The translations under genes were made by a program, and so were the position numbers. A stretch of DNA of 33,286 nucleotides, from contig CAJFOO010000042.1 of the NCBI GenBank assembly GCA_904397205.1, forward strand, positions 1 to 33,286, written 5' to 3'. Positions 7,995 to 16,910 of the stretch are shown piece after piece. Below the pieces are notes generated by a model. The model was given only the letters and a program-made list of their open reading frames with translations, was not told the DNA's origin and made no database searches. Position 1 is the stretch's first letter; each line of letters opens with the position of its first letter. Origin of the DNA: an uncultured Clostridia bacterium. Its GTDB lineage: Bacteria > Bacillota > Clostridia > Oscillospirales > Acutalibacteraceae.

Positions 7995-8040
7995 ATTGTC
8001 CCTTCTTTCTTAACCATAATTCAAAAAGGCATCCCCGCGT

Positions 8041-8073
8041 AAAACGGAAAACGGCATAGCCGAAGCTACGCCG
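8041..8073 (-). terminator. UUCG-loop terminator of the carbonic anhydrase gene
   Basis: On the minus strand CGGCGTAGC, a TTCG tetraloop and GCTATGCCG form a nine-base stem with one G-T pair (8052-8073), followed by TTTTCCGTTTT (8041-8051). It lies 25 bases after the stop codon. Confidence 0.85.
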
Positions 8074-8098
8074 CATCCTGAAAACAAATTCGAAAGGC

Positions 8099-8926
8099 TT
8101 ACTGCGCGGAAGAAGCGCCGGAAGCAGAGGAAGTGGTACCGGAAGCCGGATTGGTCTGGGTGTCAAAATAGGTAATCTGGCCGGTGCTGATGTCATACTT
8201 GCCGCTGGCAATCTTCAGGGTGCCGTTCTGTACAGCCTGAGAGATGATGTCGCTTTCCATCAGGTTGTTCACCGTATTTTGCACATTCAGGTTTTCTGCC
8301 AGATCCGCAATGGCAGAGGCTTCGGTTTCCTGCGACTGCGCCTGCGCCTGGGCAACCGACGGCTGGATTTCCTCCAGGATATCGTCCACATGGCCGCCGG
8401 CATGACCGCCCTGGATCGCACTGTCTACCGCGCCGCAGCCGCTGTGGCCCATAACGAGGATTAACGGAGCATGCAAGTGGTCAACGGCGTATTCCACACT
8501 GCCGACTTCGTAGTCGCCTACAACATTACCGGCGGTACGGATCACAAACAACTCGCCCAGCCCGGCGTCAAAAATCAACTCGGGCGGAACGCGGGAATCC
8601 GAGCAGGTAATCACCACTGTGTGAGGGGTTTGGCCGTTGGCAGCGAGGTTCTCGCGGGTGGCCTGGGTAATGTCCCCATTATACTGCCCGTTAAGGAACA
8701 TGGCATTGCCGCTCTCCAGCACGCTCATTGCATCGTCACCATTGTTAATGGTGGGCAACTCCTTGACCCCGGTAGCGTTGCCTTCCGTGTTCACGGAAGA
8801 AGTCGTTACGGTGGACTCGTTTACAGTCCCTGGATCTTCAGTCGTCGAGCAGGCGGTCGTGGCAAGTAAAGCAATTGCGCAGGCCGCTACACCGAGAAAT
8901 CCTCTTTTCATTACTTTACGATTCAT
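8099..8926 (-). CDS. exported lipoprotein beta-carbonic anhydrase
   Basis: The protein has 275 residues. Residues 1-25 form a signal peptide (positive start MNRKVMKRG, then a hydrophobic core) ending in a lipobox-like ATTAC, with Cys26 as the lipid site; Thr at position -3 is permitted but not classic. Residues about 60-250 are a beta-class carbonic anhydrase: TCSDSRVPPELIF gives Cys108 and the Asp110-Arg112 pair, and MGHSGCGAV gives His161 and Cys164, so all zinc ligands are present. It should interconvert CO2 and bicarbonate outside the membrane. A Thr/Ser/Asn linker follows the lipid site and a Ser/Ala tail ends the protein. The ATG at 8926 has AAAAGGAG eight bases upstream; the upstream extension of the frame crosses the promoter and is not coding. 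Confidence 0.93.
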   Translation of the reverse strand: MNRKVMKRGFLGVAACAIALLATTACSTTEDPGTVNESTVTTSSVNTEGNATGVKELPTINNGDDAMSVLESGNAMFLNGQYNGDITQATRENLAANGQTPHTVVITCSDSRVPPELIFDAGLGELFVIRTAGNVVGDYEVGSVEYAVDHLHAPLILVMGHSGCGAVDSAIQGGHAGGHVDDILEEIQPSVAQAQAQSQETEASAIADLAENLNVQNTVNNLMESDIISQAVQNGTLKIASGKYDISTGQITYFDTQTNPASGTTSSASGASSAQ

Positions 8927-9005
8927 GATACATACTCCTTTTTTCATCCTGTTAATTGTACAATCTACTTGTTTTTCGCCACTTATATACAAGTGATCCG
9001 TCGAC

Positions 9006-9034
9006 ATTATAACACTTTTTACCAACAGATGCAA
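9006..9034 (-). promoter_or_regulatory. promoter of the carbonic anhydrase gene
   Basis: On the minus strand TTGCAT (9029-9034) and TATAAT (9006-9011) are 17 bases apart. The leader of roughly 70 bases contains an inverted repeat, CACTTGTATATAAGTG on the minus strand, that could fold or bind a regulator. Confidence 0.75.
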
Positions 9035-9084
9035 GTAGGAAAAAAACTTTCTTTGCACAGCATACCACATTTGAAATGAAAATT

Positions 9085-9113
9085 TTGCAACTATTTCGGA
9101 GTTGTGGTACAAT
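9085..9113 (+). promoter_or_regulatory. candidate promoter for the FHA-RodA/PBP operon leader
   Basis: TTGCAA (9085-9090) and TACAAT (9108-9113) are 17 bases apart. A transcript from here would run through the tandem repeat and reach the RodA-like gene after roughly 315 bases of leader. It is divergent from the carbonic anhydrase promoter. Confidence 0.6.
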
Positions 9114-9157
9114 GTTTGCAGAAAGCGGGAAATGCGGGTGTTCCAGCCCATCCTTTG

Positions 9158-9360
9158 CCCGCCGCGCGGTCTGCCCACCGCAAGACGCATATCCCTATCC
9201 GCATAAAATGAGGACGCGGGCAGAGAGACCGGGGAGATTCCTCAGCCCCCCGCGCGGTCTGCCCACCGCAAGACGCATATCCCTATCCGCATAAAATGAG
9301 GACGCGGGCAGAGAGGCCGAGGAGATTCCTCAGCCCGCCGCGCGATCTGCCCACCGCAAG
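9158..9360 (+). repeat. 88-bp direct tandem repeat, two full copies and a partial third
   Basis: Copy 1 is 9158-9245, copy 2 is 9246-9333 and the partial copy is 9334-9360. The two full copies differ at only three positions. Each full copy contains an inverted repeat: CGGTCTGCCC near the start pairs with GGGCAGAGAGACCG near the end (GAGGCCG in copy 2, still able to pair through a G-T pair). The block lies in the non-coding leader of the downstream operon; no coding frame in it looks real. The 509 bases between the two divergent genes hold only this block, the two promoters and the terminator-like hairpin. Confidence 0.9.
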
Positions 9361-9375
9361 GTGCGGTTTCTTTTT
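9353..9375 (+). terminator. terminator-like hairpin in the leader of the RodA-like gene
   Basis: ACCGCA (9353-9358), loop AGG and TGCGGT (9362-9367) are followed by TTCTTTTT. It lies right after the partial third repeat copy and about 60 bases before the start codon, so it could stop or attenuate the leader transcript. Confidence 0.5.
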
Positions 9376-9435
9376 GGGAAAAAGTGGGCACACTGATAGC
9401 AAAGACTCTGCTTCTCCATAGAAAGGGGGACCCCT

Positions 9436-11247
9436 ATGCCACTTGGCGAATCCATACAACCGGCCGTGGATCTGATTCTGTTTATCCTGCGGATCCTCAC
9501 GCCCATTTTGAGCATCCTGATCCTGTGCGGATGCTTCCTCTCGCTGAAACGGGGACGGCGGCGCGAAGAACCCGTTGTCCTGCTCGAAGATACGGCCAGC
9601 GGCCTGTCTATCCCCGTATTGTACTGGGAAAATTCCATCGGGCGCAGCAAAAGCTGTGATATTGTCCTGCCCGACAGCACCGTCAGCCGCGACCATGCCG
9701 TACTCATGCGCCGCGAAAGCGGCTGGATGATCACCGACACCAACTCCAAGGCCGGCACCATGGTCAACGGAAAACCCATCCAGGGCAGGGCCCGGCTTGT
9801 CCCCGGCGACGTGATCTCCATCGGCTCTTCCTCTCTCATGCTCAAACGGGTTACCGATTCACAGGCCGCCGGTACAGGACGGGGACGGGCCGCACACAAA
9901 ATGAAACGGCCGCCCGTACAGATCAAGCGGGCCCCCTCGCCCGGCAAGCTGATGGCGGGACTCACGCTGGTACAGATCTTCCTGACCGTGCAGTGCTGTC
10001 TCGCGGCAGGACAGTTTTCCTGGCAGCCCCTGATTTCCTTCGCCGCCCTGCTGGTGCTTTCGTGGGGGATGTTCCTTGTCTCCACCAAGGCCATGCACCG
10101 GGTCAGCTTTGAGGTGGAAACCCTCGGCCTGCTGCTCAGCAGCGTGGGGATCCTCCTGCTGACCGGGGTGGAGCTTGCACCCAACTACACCCAGATTATC
10201 GGGATGTTTTTAGGGGTTTTGTTCTTCTTTTTCCTGATCTGGTTTATGGGCGATCCCGACCGGGTCATGAAATGGCGGATCCCCATTGCTATCGCTGCCA
10301 TTGCGATCTTTGGCTTAAACCTTTTGATCGGACAGTCCCTGTATGGGGCCAAAAACTGGATTATCCTGGGACCGGTGAGCATCCAGCCGTCTGAATTTGT
10401 AAAGATCGCCTTCATTTTTACCGGCGCTTCCACCCTGGAACGTCTGCAAACCGCCCGCAACCTGGGCGGGTTCCTGATTTTCTCCGGCCTGTGCATGGGC
10501 GCGCTGTTCCTGATGAAGGATCTGGGCGCGGCATGCATCTTCTTCGTCACCTTCCTCATCATCGCCTTTATGCGGTCGGGCAGTATCCGCACCATCATCC
10601 TGATCCTCGGCGGCGCGGTGCTTGCCGGCCTGCTGGTGCTCCAGATCATGCCCCACATTACCGACCGGTTTGCCGCGTGGCGGCATGTGTGGGAGTTCGC
10701 GGAAAGCTCCGGCTACCAGCAAACCCATGTGCTGATGTACGCAGCCAGCGGCGGGCTGTTCGGCACGGGGCTGGGCAACGGCTACCTGAAAAATATCTTC
10801 GCAGGCGACAGCGATCTGGTCTTCGGGATGCTGTGTGAAGAACTCGGCCTGCTGATGGCCCTGGTCGTGGTGCTGGCCATCGGCCTGCTCATCCTGTTCG
10901 CCCGGTCGGATGTCACCCGCAGCCGCTCTACCTTTTATTCCATTTCCGCCTGTGCTACTGCGGGGCTTCTGGTGTTCCAAACCTGCCTGAACGTCTTTGG
11001 CGCTACCGATGTGCTTCCCCTGACGGGCGTTACCCTTCCCTTTATCAGCGCGGGTGGTTCGAGCATCCTGGCGGTATGGGGGATTTTAGCCTTTATCAAG
11101 GCGTCGGATGAACGCACCTACGCCGTCAGCCGCCGCCCGCAGGCAGCCCCTGGACGGCGCGTCCCGCAGCGGAACGCCCCGCCGCCGCGCCGCCGGCCGG
11201 CACAGGAAAAACCCATGCAACCCAAAGCAAGGAGGCAAACCTTATGA
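9436..11247 (+). CDS. RodA/FtsW-family peptidoglycan polymerase with N-terminal FHA domain
   Basis: This 603-residue protein starts with a membrane helix (about 11-37) and a basic KRGRRR that keeps the next part inside. Residues about 60-138 form an FHA domain with its phosphothreonine-binding residues present: Arg70 in SIGRSKSCDIVL, Ser84 and His87 in VSRDHAVL, and Asn111 in MVNGK. The rest is a multi-helix SEDS protein: GAKNWI, QPSEFVKIAF, LMKDLGAACIFF with the conserved Asp, and PLTGVTLPFISAGGSS. SEDS proteins polymerise lipid II into glycan strands and work with a class B PBP, which is encoded next with an ATGA overlap. A basic, Pro-rich tail ends the protein. The FHA domain suggests control by a Ser/Thr kinase of the PknB type, not present in this window. 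RodA, FtsW or SpoVE identity cannot be separated by eye. Confidence 0.92.
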   Translation: MPLGESIQPAVDLILFILRILTPILSILILCGCFLSLKRGRRREEPVVLLEDTASGLSIPVLYWENSIGRSKSCDIVLPDSTVSRDHAVLMRRESGWMITDTNSKAGTMVNGKPIQGRARLVPGDVISIGSSSLMLKRVTDSQAAGTGRGRAAHKMKRPPVQIKRAPSPGKLMAGLTLVQIFLTVQCCLAAGQFSWQPLISFAALLVLSWGMFLVSTKAMHRVSFEVETLGLLLSSVGILLLTGVELAPNYTQIIGMFLGVLFFFFLIWFMGDPDRVMKWRIPIAIAAIAIFGLNLLIGQSLYGAKNWIILGPVSIQPSEFVKIAFIFTGASTLERLQTARNLGGFLIFSGLCMGALFLMKDLGAACIFFVTFLIIAFMRSGSIRTIILILGGAVLAGLLVLQIMPHITDRFAAWRHVWEFAESSGYQQTHVLMYAASGGLFGTGLGNGYLKNIFAGDSDLVFGMLCEELGLLMALVVVLAIGLLILFARSDVTRSRSTFYSISACATAGLLVFQTCLNVFGATDVLPLTGVTLPFISAGGSSILAVWGILAFIKASDERTYAVSRRPQAAPGRRVPQRNAPPPRRRPAQEKPMQPKARRQTL

Positions 11248-12626
11248 AAACTACCGGTTGGCGTTCCCTCGTCCTGTATATTTTGGGCGCGGGGCTCCTC
11301 GCAGGCCTGATCTTTTTTGTCGTCACGTTCTTTCTCGACGGCGGATCCTGGGCCATGCGCAGCAATAACCAGCATCTGAGCCAGGGCAGCCAGCTCGGCG
11401 GGGCCGGCTCCATCACCGACCGGGATGGGGTGGTTGTGGCGCACAGCGAGGACGGCCAGCGCATCTATGCGGACGATGCAACCACCCGCGAGGCCCTGCT
11501 GCATGTGGTAGGGGATACCGCCGGCTTTATTTCCACCAGTACGCAGGCGGCATTCCGTTCCCAGCTCACCGGTTACAATCCGGTCATGGGCGTCGGCTCC
11601 CTGAAAAACAACCAAAACGGCAGCAACATCCAGCTCACCGTGAGCAGCTCCCTTTCGCGCCTGGCGCTCGAATCACTGGGCGGCAAAAACGGCGCGGTCG
11701 CCCTGTACAATTACCGTACCGGGGAAGTGCTGTGCATGGTCAGCTCCCCCACGTTCGACCCTCAAAATCCCCCCGCCGATCTTGACAGCGACGAAACCGG
11801 CAAATACGATGGCGTGTACCTTAACCGGGTGCTGTCCTCTACCTTTACGCCGGGTTCCATCTTCAAGATTGTGACCAGCGCGGCCGCCATTGAAAACCTG
11901 CCCGACATCCAAAGCCGCACCTTCCACTGTTCCGGTAAAATTACCGTCAACGGCCGGGAAATCACCTGCGAAACCGCCCACGGCGACATCAGCTTCCAGG
12001 ACGGCCTGGCCCGCTCCTGCAACATTGTCTTTGCCGAGCTGGCCATGGAACTGGGCGGGGATATCATGACCCAAACCGCTGCCTCGATGGGATTTGGTTC
12101 TGTCTTTTATGTGGACGACAATCCCACGGCCAAAAGCCAATACGACGTATCGCAGGCCACCGAGGACGAACTCGCCTGGTCAGGCATTGGCCAGCATACG
12201 GATCTGGTCAACCCCGCCCACATGCTGATCCTTATGGGCGCTATCGCCAACGACGGGGTGCCGGTCATGCCGTATACCATCGCCCAGGTGACCAATTCCC
12301 TCGGGATTGTGACCCGGACCGGCCAGGCGGAACAAGGCCCCCGGCTGGTGCAGGAAAGCACCGCGGCGGTATTGCAGTCCATGCTGCGGTACAACGTAAC
12401 GGGCGATTACGGCGACAGCATGTTCCCGGGCATGTCGGTCTGCGCCAAGACCGGTACCGCCGAAGTCAACGGCAAACAGCCGCACGGCTGGATTGTCGGC
12501 TTCTCGCAGAATGAAGACACCCCGTTCGCCTTTGCCGTGGTGGTGGAAGAAGGCGGGTATGGCCGCACTTCTGCCGGGAACATCGCTTCGGCCCTGATGC
12601 AGGCGGCCGCAAGCAGTATTTCTTAG
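11244..12626 (+). CDS. class B penicillin-binding protein, PbpA-like transpeptidase
   Basis: The protein has 460 residues with one N-terminal membrane helix (about 8-31) and an extracellular transpeptidase domain. The three active-site motifs are seen: SxxK at 205-208 (PGSIFK), SxN at 258-260 (SCN) and KTG at 402-404 (KTGTAE). It crosslinks peptide stems of peptidoglycan. It is short for a class B PBP, with little room for the usual N-terminal pedestal, and resembles the PbpA of actinobacteria in layout. Its ATG overlaps the stop of the FHA-RodA gene (ATGA), so the two are made together and likely form a SEDS-PBP pair for elongation, septation or sporulation. Downstream, thioredoxin has its own promoter; I see no terminator between. 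Confidence 0.92.
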   Translation: MKTTGWRSLVLYILGAGLLAGLIFFVVTFFLDGGSWAMRSNNQHLSQGSQLGGAGSITDRDGVVVAHSEDGQRIYADDATTREALLHVVGDTAGFISTSTQAAFRSQLTGYNPVMGVGSLKNNQNGSNIQLTVSSSLSRLALESLGGKNGAVALYNYRTGEVLCMVSSPTFDPQNPPADLDSDETGKYDGVYLNRVLSSTFTPGSIFKIVTSAAAIENLPDIQSRTFHCSGKITVNGREITCETAHGDISFQDGLARSCNIVFAELAMELGGDIMTQTAASMGFGSVFYVDDNPTAKSQYDVSQATEDELAWSGIGQHTDLVNPAHMLILMGAIANDGVPVMPYTIAQVTNSLGIVTRTGQAEQGPRLVQESTAAVLQSMLRYNVTGDYGDSMFPGMSVCAKTGTAEVNGKQPHGWIVGFSQNEDTPFAFAVVVEEGGYGRTSAGNIASALMQAAASSIS

Positions 12627-12643
12627 TTTTTCTTTGCCGAACC

Positions 12644-12672
12644 TTGTATTTTTAGGATCGATGCTGTATACT
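12644..12672 (+). promoter_or_regulatory. promoter of trxA
   Basis: TTGTAT (12644-12649) and TATACT (12667-12672) with a 17-base spacer, the -10 preceded by TG. It lies about 80 bases before the thioredoxin start. Confidence 0.7.
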
Positions 12673-12752
12673 AAAGACAGGATATCCCCCTCCAACAAGA
12701 GGGCGGCTGAATCCGATGTTGATTCATAAGAAAAGAATAGGAGTGTGAAAAT

Positions 12753-13064
12753 ATGGCTGTAACCAAAGTAACCCAACAGAATTTTCAGGAAGAGGTAGTC
12801 CAGGCAGACGTACCTGTGCTGGTAGACTTTTTTGCCACCTGGTGCGGGCCGTGCCAGATGCTCGCCCCGGTTTTGGAAGAAGTCGCAGAGGAAGTGGAAG
12901 GCCGGGCTAAGGTTGTGAAGGTAGACGTGGACGAAGAACAACAGCTTGCTTCCCTGTACGGTGTGATGAGCATCCCCACGCTTTTGGTATTCAAAAACGG
13001 CGAAGTTGCCGAACAGTCCGTGGGGGCAAAGCCCAAGGCGGATCTCCTCGCTATGCTCCAATAA
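12753..13064 (+). CDS. trxA: thioredoxin
   Basis: This 103-residue cytoplasmic protein has the full thioredoxin fold and the redox motif WCGPC with Cys31 and Cys34. The cis-proline loop is MSIPTLLVFKNG. It reduces disulfides in target proteins and is itself reduced by thioredoxin reductase, which is not in this window. The ATG has AATAGGAG upstream at good spacing. It is transcribed from its own promoter and ends at a strong bidirectional terminator shared with the convergent phosphatase gene. Confidence 0.98.
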   Translation: MAVTKVTQQNFQEEVVQADVPVLVDFFATWCGPCQMLAPVLEEVAEEVEGRAKVVKVDVDEEQQLASLYGVMSIPTLLVFKNGEVAEQSVGAKPKADLLAMLQ

Positions 13065-13121
13065 TTCCCCCGGCAGCTCGTGGGGCTGCCCCTTCCCCGC
13101 GCTTTCTATCGGCGCACAGAC

Positions 13122-13158
13122 AAACAGCGGTATACCCATGAGGTATACCGCTGTTTTT
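13122..13158. terminator. bidirectional terminator between trxA and the phosphatase gene
   Basis: AAACAGCGGTATACC (13122-13136), a five-base loop, and GGTATACCGCTGTTT (13142-13156), followed by T on the plus strand. A 15-base stem with few T on the minus side. Confidence 0.85.
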
Positions 13159-13862
13159 TATCTGTTTTCGTTCAATTCTTTCTGCAAAAATGCTCCATCC
13201 CCGCATAACGGCAACAGCTCCTTGGGGGAACAGACAATGGCATCCGCGCCGGTTTCTTGCAGTTCCTTTTGATCGCGGAATCCCCACAATACCCCCACGG
13301 TGCGCACCCCCGCACGCCTGCCGGTCTGCATATCCACCCCGGTATCCCCCACATACAGGCAGTCCTCTTTCGGAATCCCCAGTTCCTCTAAAATTTGCAG
13401 CAGGCCCTGCGGATCCGGTTTGCGGGGGACTCCCTCCCGCTGTCCGTAACAACAAGCAAAGGGAATATCCGCAAACAAATGCGATACCACCGGCCGCACC
13501 AGATCGTGCGGCTTATTGGAGAGGATCGCCAGCCGGATCCCTCTGTCCCGCAGGACCCGCAGCATCTCCGCCACCCCGTCATACGCCCGGGCCATCCGCA
13601 GCGGCTCCTGCGTATACCGCCGCAAAAACGCCTCCCGCAGCCGGGCTGTATCCTCCGGGGACTGCTCCTCCGGCACACCGGCCTCCCGCAGCATGCGTGC
13701 AATCAGCACGTCCACCCCTTCCCCTACCAGATACCGGAACCGGTCTGTCGGAATCTCCGCCGGATACCCGCATTCCCGCAGGGCTTCGTTCCCGTACAGC
13801 GCAATGGACTCCAGCGTATCGGACAGCGTCCCGTCCAAATCGAATACACAAAGCCGTATCAT
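13158..13862 (-). CDS. HAD-superfamily phosphatase, phosphoglycolate phosphatase-like
   Basis: The 234-residue protein has the HAD motifs: FDLDGTLSDT with nucleophile Asp8 and acid/base Asp10, LAILSNKP for motif II, RKPDPQGL for the motif III lysine, and YVGDTGVDMQTGRRAG for motif IV. The helical cap of about 65 residues after motif I fits the phosphoglycolate phosphatase (Gph)/PpaX subgroup. It should remove phosphate from a small metabolite such as 2-phosphoglycolate or from pyrophosphate; the substrate is not determined. The ATG at 13862 has AAGGAGG eight bases upstream; upstream in-frame ATGs overlap the promoter and are not used. Confidence 0.9.
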   Translation of the reverse strand: MIRLCVFDLDGTLSDTLESIALYGNEALRECGYPAEIPTDRFRYLVGEGVDVLIARMLREAGVPEEQSPEDTARLREAFLRRYTQEPLRMARAYDGVAEMLRVLRDRGIRLAILSNKPHDLVRPVVSHLFADIPFACCYGQREGVPRKPDPQGLLQILEELGIPKEDCLYVGDTGVDMQTGRRAGVRTVGVLWGFRDQKELQETGADAIVCSPKELLPLCGDGAFLQKELNENR

Positions 13863-13898
13863 TATTTCTGCCTCCTTGCCCGGAATCGCTTTTCTTCC

Positions 13899-13928
13899 AT
13901 TATAACCCGAAACCTCCTCGCGCCGCAA
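13899..13928 (-). promoter_or_regulatory. promoter of the HAD phosphatase gene
   Basis: On the minus strand TTGCGG (13923-13928) and TATAAT (13899-13904) with an 18-base spacer. The region also carries the divergent malic enzyme promoter about 80 bases away. Confidence 0.65.
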
Positions 13929-13980
13929 GGCCGCGCTTTGCTATCCCGCAGCAAACCCTCTTCCCTTTTCCGTATTCTTA

Positions 13981-13989
13981 TGCTATACT
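13981..13989 (+). promoter_or_regulatory. extended -10 promoter of the malic enzyme gene
   Basis: TGCTATACT forms an extended -10 box, 39 bases before the start codon. The -35 position (about 13961) is poor (TTCCCT), as is common with extended -10 promoters. Confidence 0.55.
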
Positions 13990-14028
13990 CTGCTTAATAC
14001 GAACAATATAGAAAAGGATGGAATCCCT

Positions 14029-15201
14029 ATGGACTATGGTAAGATCGCCCTGGAACAACATCGGCAATGGCGGGGGAAAATCGAAATTGCCCCGCTGTGC
14101 CCCCTGGAAACCGCCGCGGATTTATCGGTTGCCTATACTCCCGGCGTAGCCGCTCCCTGCGTGGAAATCAGCAAAGACAAAGATCTGGTATACGATTACT
14201 GCCGCAAATGGAATCTGGTGGCGGTCGTCACCGACGGCACGGCAGTGCTCGGGCTGGGGGATATCGGCCCGGAAGCCGGTATGCCGGTTATGGAAGGGAA
14301 AGCCGTACTGTTTAAAGCGTTCGGCGATGTGGACGCTTTTCCCATCTGCCTGGCTTCCAAGGATACCGACGACATTGTACAGGCGGTGAAAATGATCGCC
14401 CCCACGTTCGGCGGGATCAATCTGGAGGATATCTCCGCCCCCCGGTGCTTTGAAATTGAGCGGCGGCTGCGGCAGGAACTGGATATCCCCGTATTCCACG
14501 ACGATCAGCACGGCACGGCCATTGTCGTAGGCGCAGCGCTGATCAATGCGCTGAAGCTGGTGGGAAAGAAAATGGGAGAGATTACCGCCGTGGTCAACGG
14601 CGCCGGAGCCGCAGGGATCGCCTGCACCAAGCTGCTCATGGCGCTGGGATTGGAACATGTCACGCTGTGCAACCGGCAGGGGATACTGTATCCCGGTGCG
14701 CCCGGCCTCAATCCCGCGCAGGAAGAGATAGCCCAGCGCACAAACCCTCTTGGCCGGCAGGGCTGTCTGGCCGACGCCATGCAGGGCGCCGATGTTTTCC
14801 TTGGGGTTTCGGGTCCCGGCTGCGTCACCAGGGAAATGGTGGCTTCCATGGCCAAAGACGCCATTGTCTTTGCCATGGCAAACCCTGTGCCCGAAATCTT
14901 CCCGGATGAAGCAAAGGCCGGCGGGGCCGCTATCGTCGGGACAGGACGTTCCGACTTCCCCAATCAGATTAACAACGTGCTGGTCTTCCCGGGGGTATTC
15001 CGCGGGGCGCTGGATGTGCGCGCCCGGGAAATCAACGACGCGATGAAAATTGCAGCGGCGAAAGCTTTAGCGGATCTTGTCCCCGAAAACCAGCTCCATC
15101 CGGAATGCATCCTGCCCAAGGCGCTGGATCGTTCGGTGGCACAGGCGGTGGCCCAAGCGGTGAAAAAAGCTGCCCAAGAAACAGGAATTACTCGCATATA
15201 A
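14029..15201 (+). CDS. malic enzyme (NAD(P)-dependent, oxaloacetate-decarboxylating, short type)
   Basis: This 390-residue enzyme turns malate into pyruvate and CO2 while reducing NAD(P). The N-terminal malic domain shows AYTPGVAAPC with the catalytic Tyr, MEGKAVLFK with the catalytic Lys, and the metal-binding EDISAPRCFEIE and FHDDQHGTA. The C-terminal NAD domain has VVNGAGAAGIACTKLL and AMANPVPEIFPDEA. The length fits the single-domain bacterial class without a phosphotransacetylase extension. NAD or NADP preference cannot be read safely. RBS is AAAGGATG; no operon partner. Together with citrate synthase it suggests a branched C4 metabolism feeding pyruvate. Confidence 0.95.
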   Translation: MDYGKIALEQHRQWRGKIEIAPLCPLETAADLSVAYTPGVAAPCVEISKDKDLVYDYCRKWNLVAVVTDGTAVLGLGDIGPEAGMPVMEGKAVLFKAFGDVDAFPICLASKDTDDIVQAVKMIAPTFGGINLEDISAPRCFEIERRLRQELDIPVFHDDQHGTAIVVGAALINALKLVGKKMGEITAVVNGAGAAGIACTKLLMALGLEHVTLCNRQGILYPGAPGLNPAQEEIAQRTNPLGRQGCLADAMQGADVFLGVSGPGCVTREMVASMAKDAIVFAMANPVPEIFPDEAKAGGAAIVGTGRSDFPNQINNVLVFPGVFRGALDVRAREINDAMKIAAAKALADLVPENQLHPECILPKALDRSVAQAVAQAVKKAAQETGITRI

Positions 15202-15455
15202 TTTCATAAAACATCCTATTGAGATGTCATTTTTCTTCGTTTTTTGAGAAAAATGAAGAAATTCCCATTCTTTTTTCCTTGTTTCTAAAAAAGAATCATT
15301 TCTGTAAAAGAATCAGCTAGAATATTTGTATCCTTCACATCATTATCACATTGTTGATTCATAATAAGAGTACCGAACAGAAATAATAGCTAAATTGCTG
15401 TTTGTTGATATTCTTCGGAAAAAATCGTGAATTTGATGAAAGGAAGGATGATTTT
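15202..15455 (+). promoter_or_regulatory. AT-rich intergenic region with a direct repeat before htrA
   Basis: This 254-base region is far richer in A and T than its flanks. A weak hairpin (ACATC 15211-15215 with GATGT 15223-15227, then CATTTTTC) could end the malic enzyme transcript. The sequence AAAAGAATCA occurs twice 17 bases apart near 15288-15317 and could be an operator. I found no convincing -35/-10 pair, so the htrA promoter is presumably of a less canonical kind. Confidence 0.35.
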
Positions 15456-16823
<1,368 letters not shown>

Positions 16824-16870
16824 AGTTATTTCTTTGCTTACGACGACTTTTCATATATCTTCTTTCCCAA

Positions 16871-16910
16871 AAAGGGAGCAAGGCCAAAAACCTTGCTCCC
16901 TTTCTTTATT
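16871..16910. terminator. bidirectional terminator between htrA and cinA
   Basis: AAAGGGAGCAAGG (16871-16883) pairs over 13 bases with CCTTGCTCCCTTT (16891-16903) around CCAAAAA; T-rich sequence follows on both strands. Confidence 0.85.
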
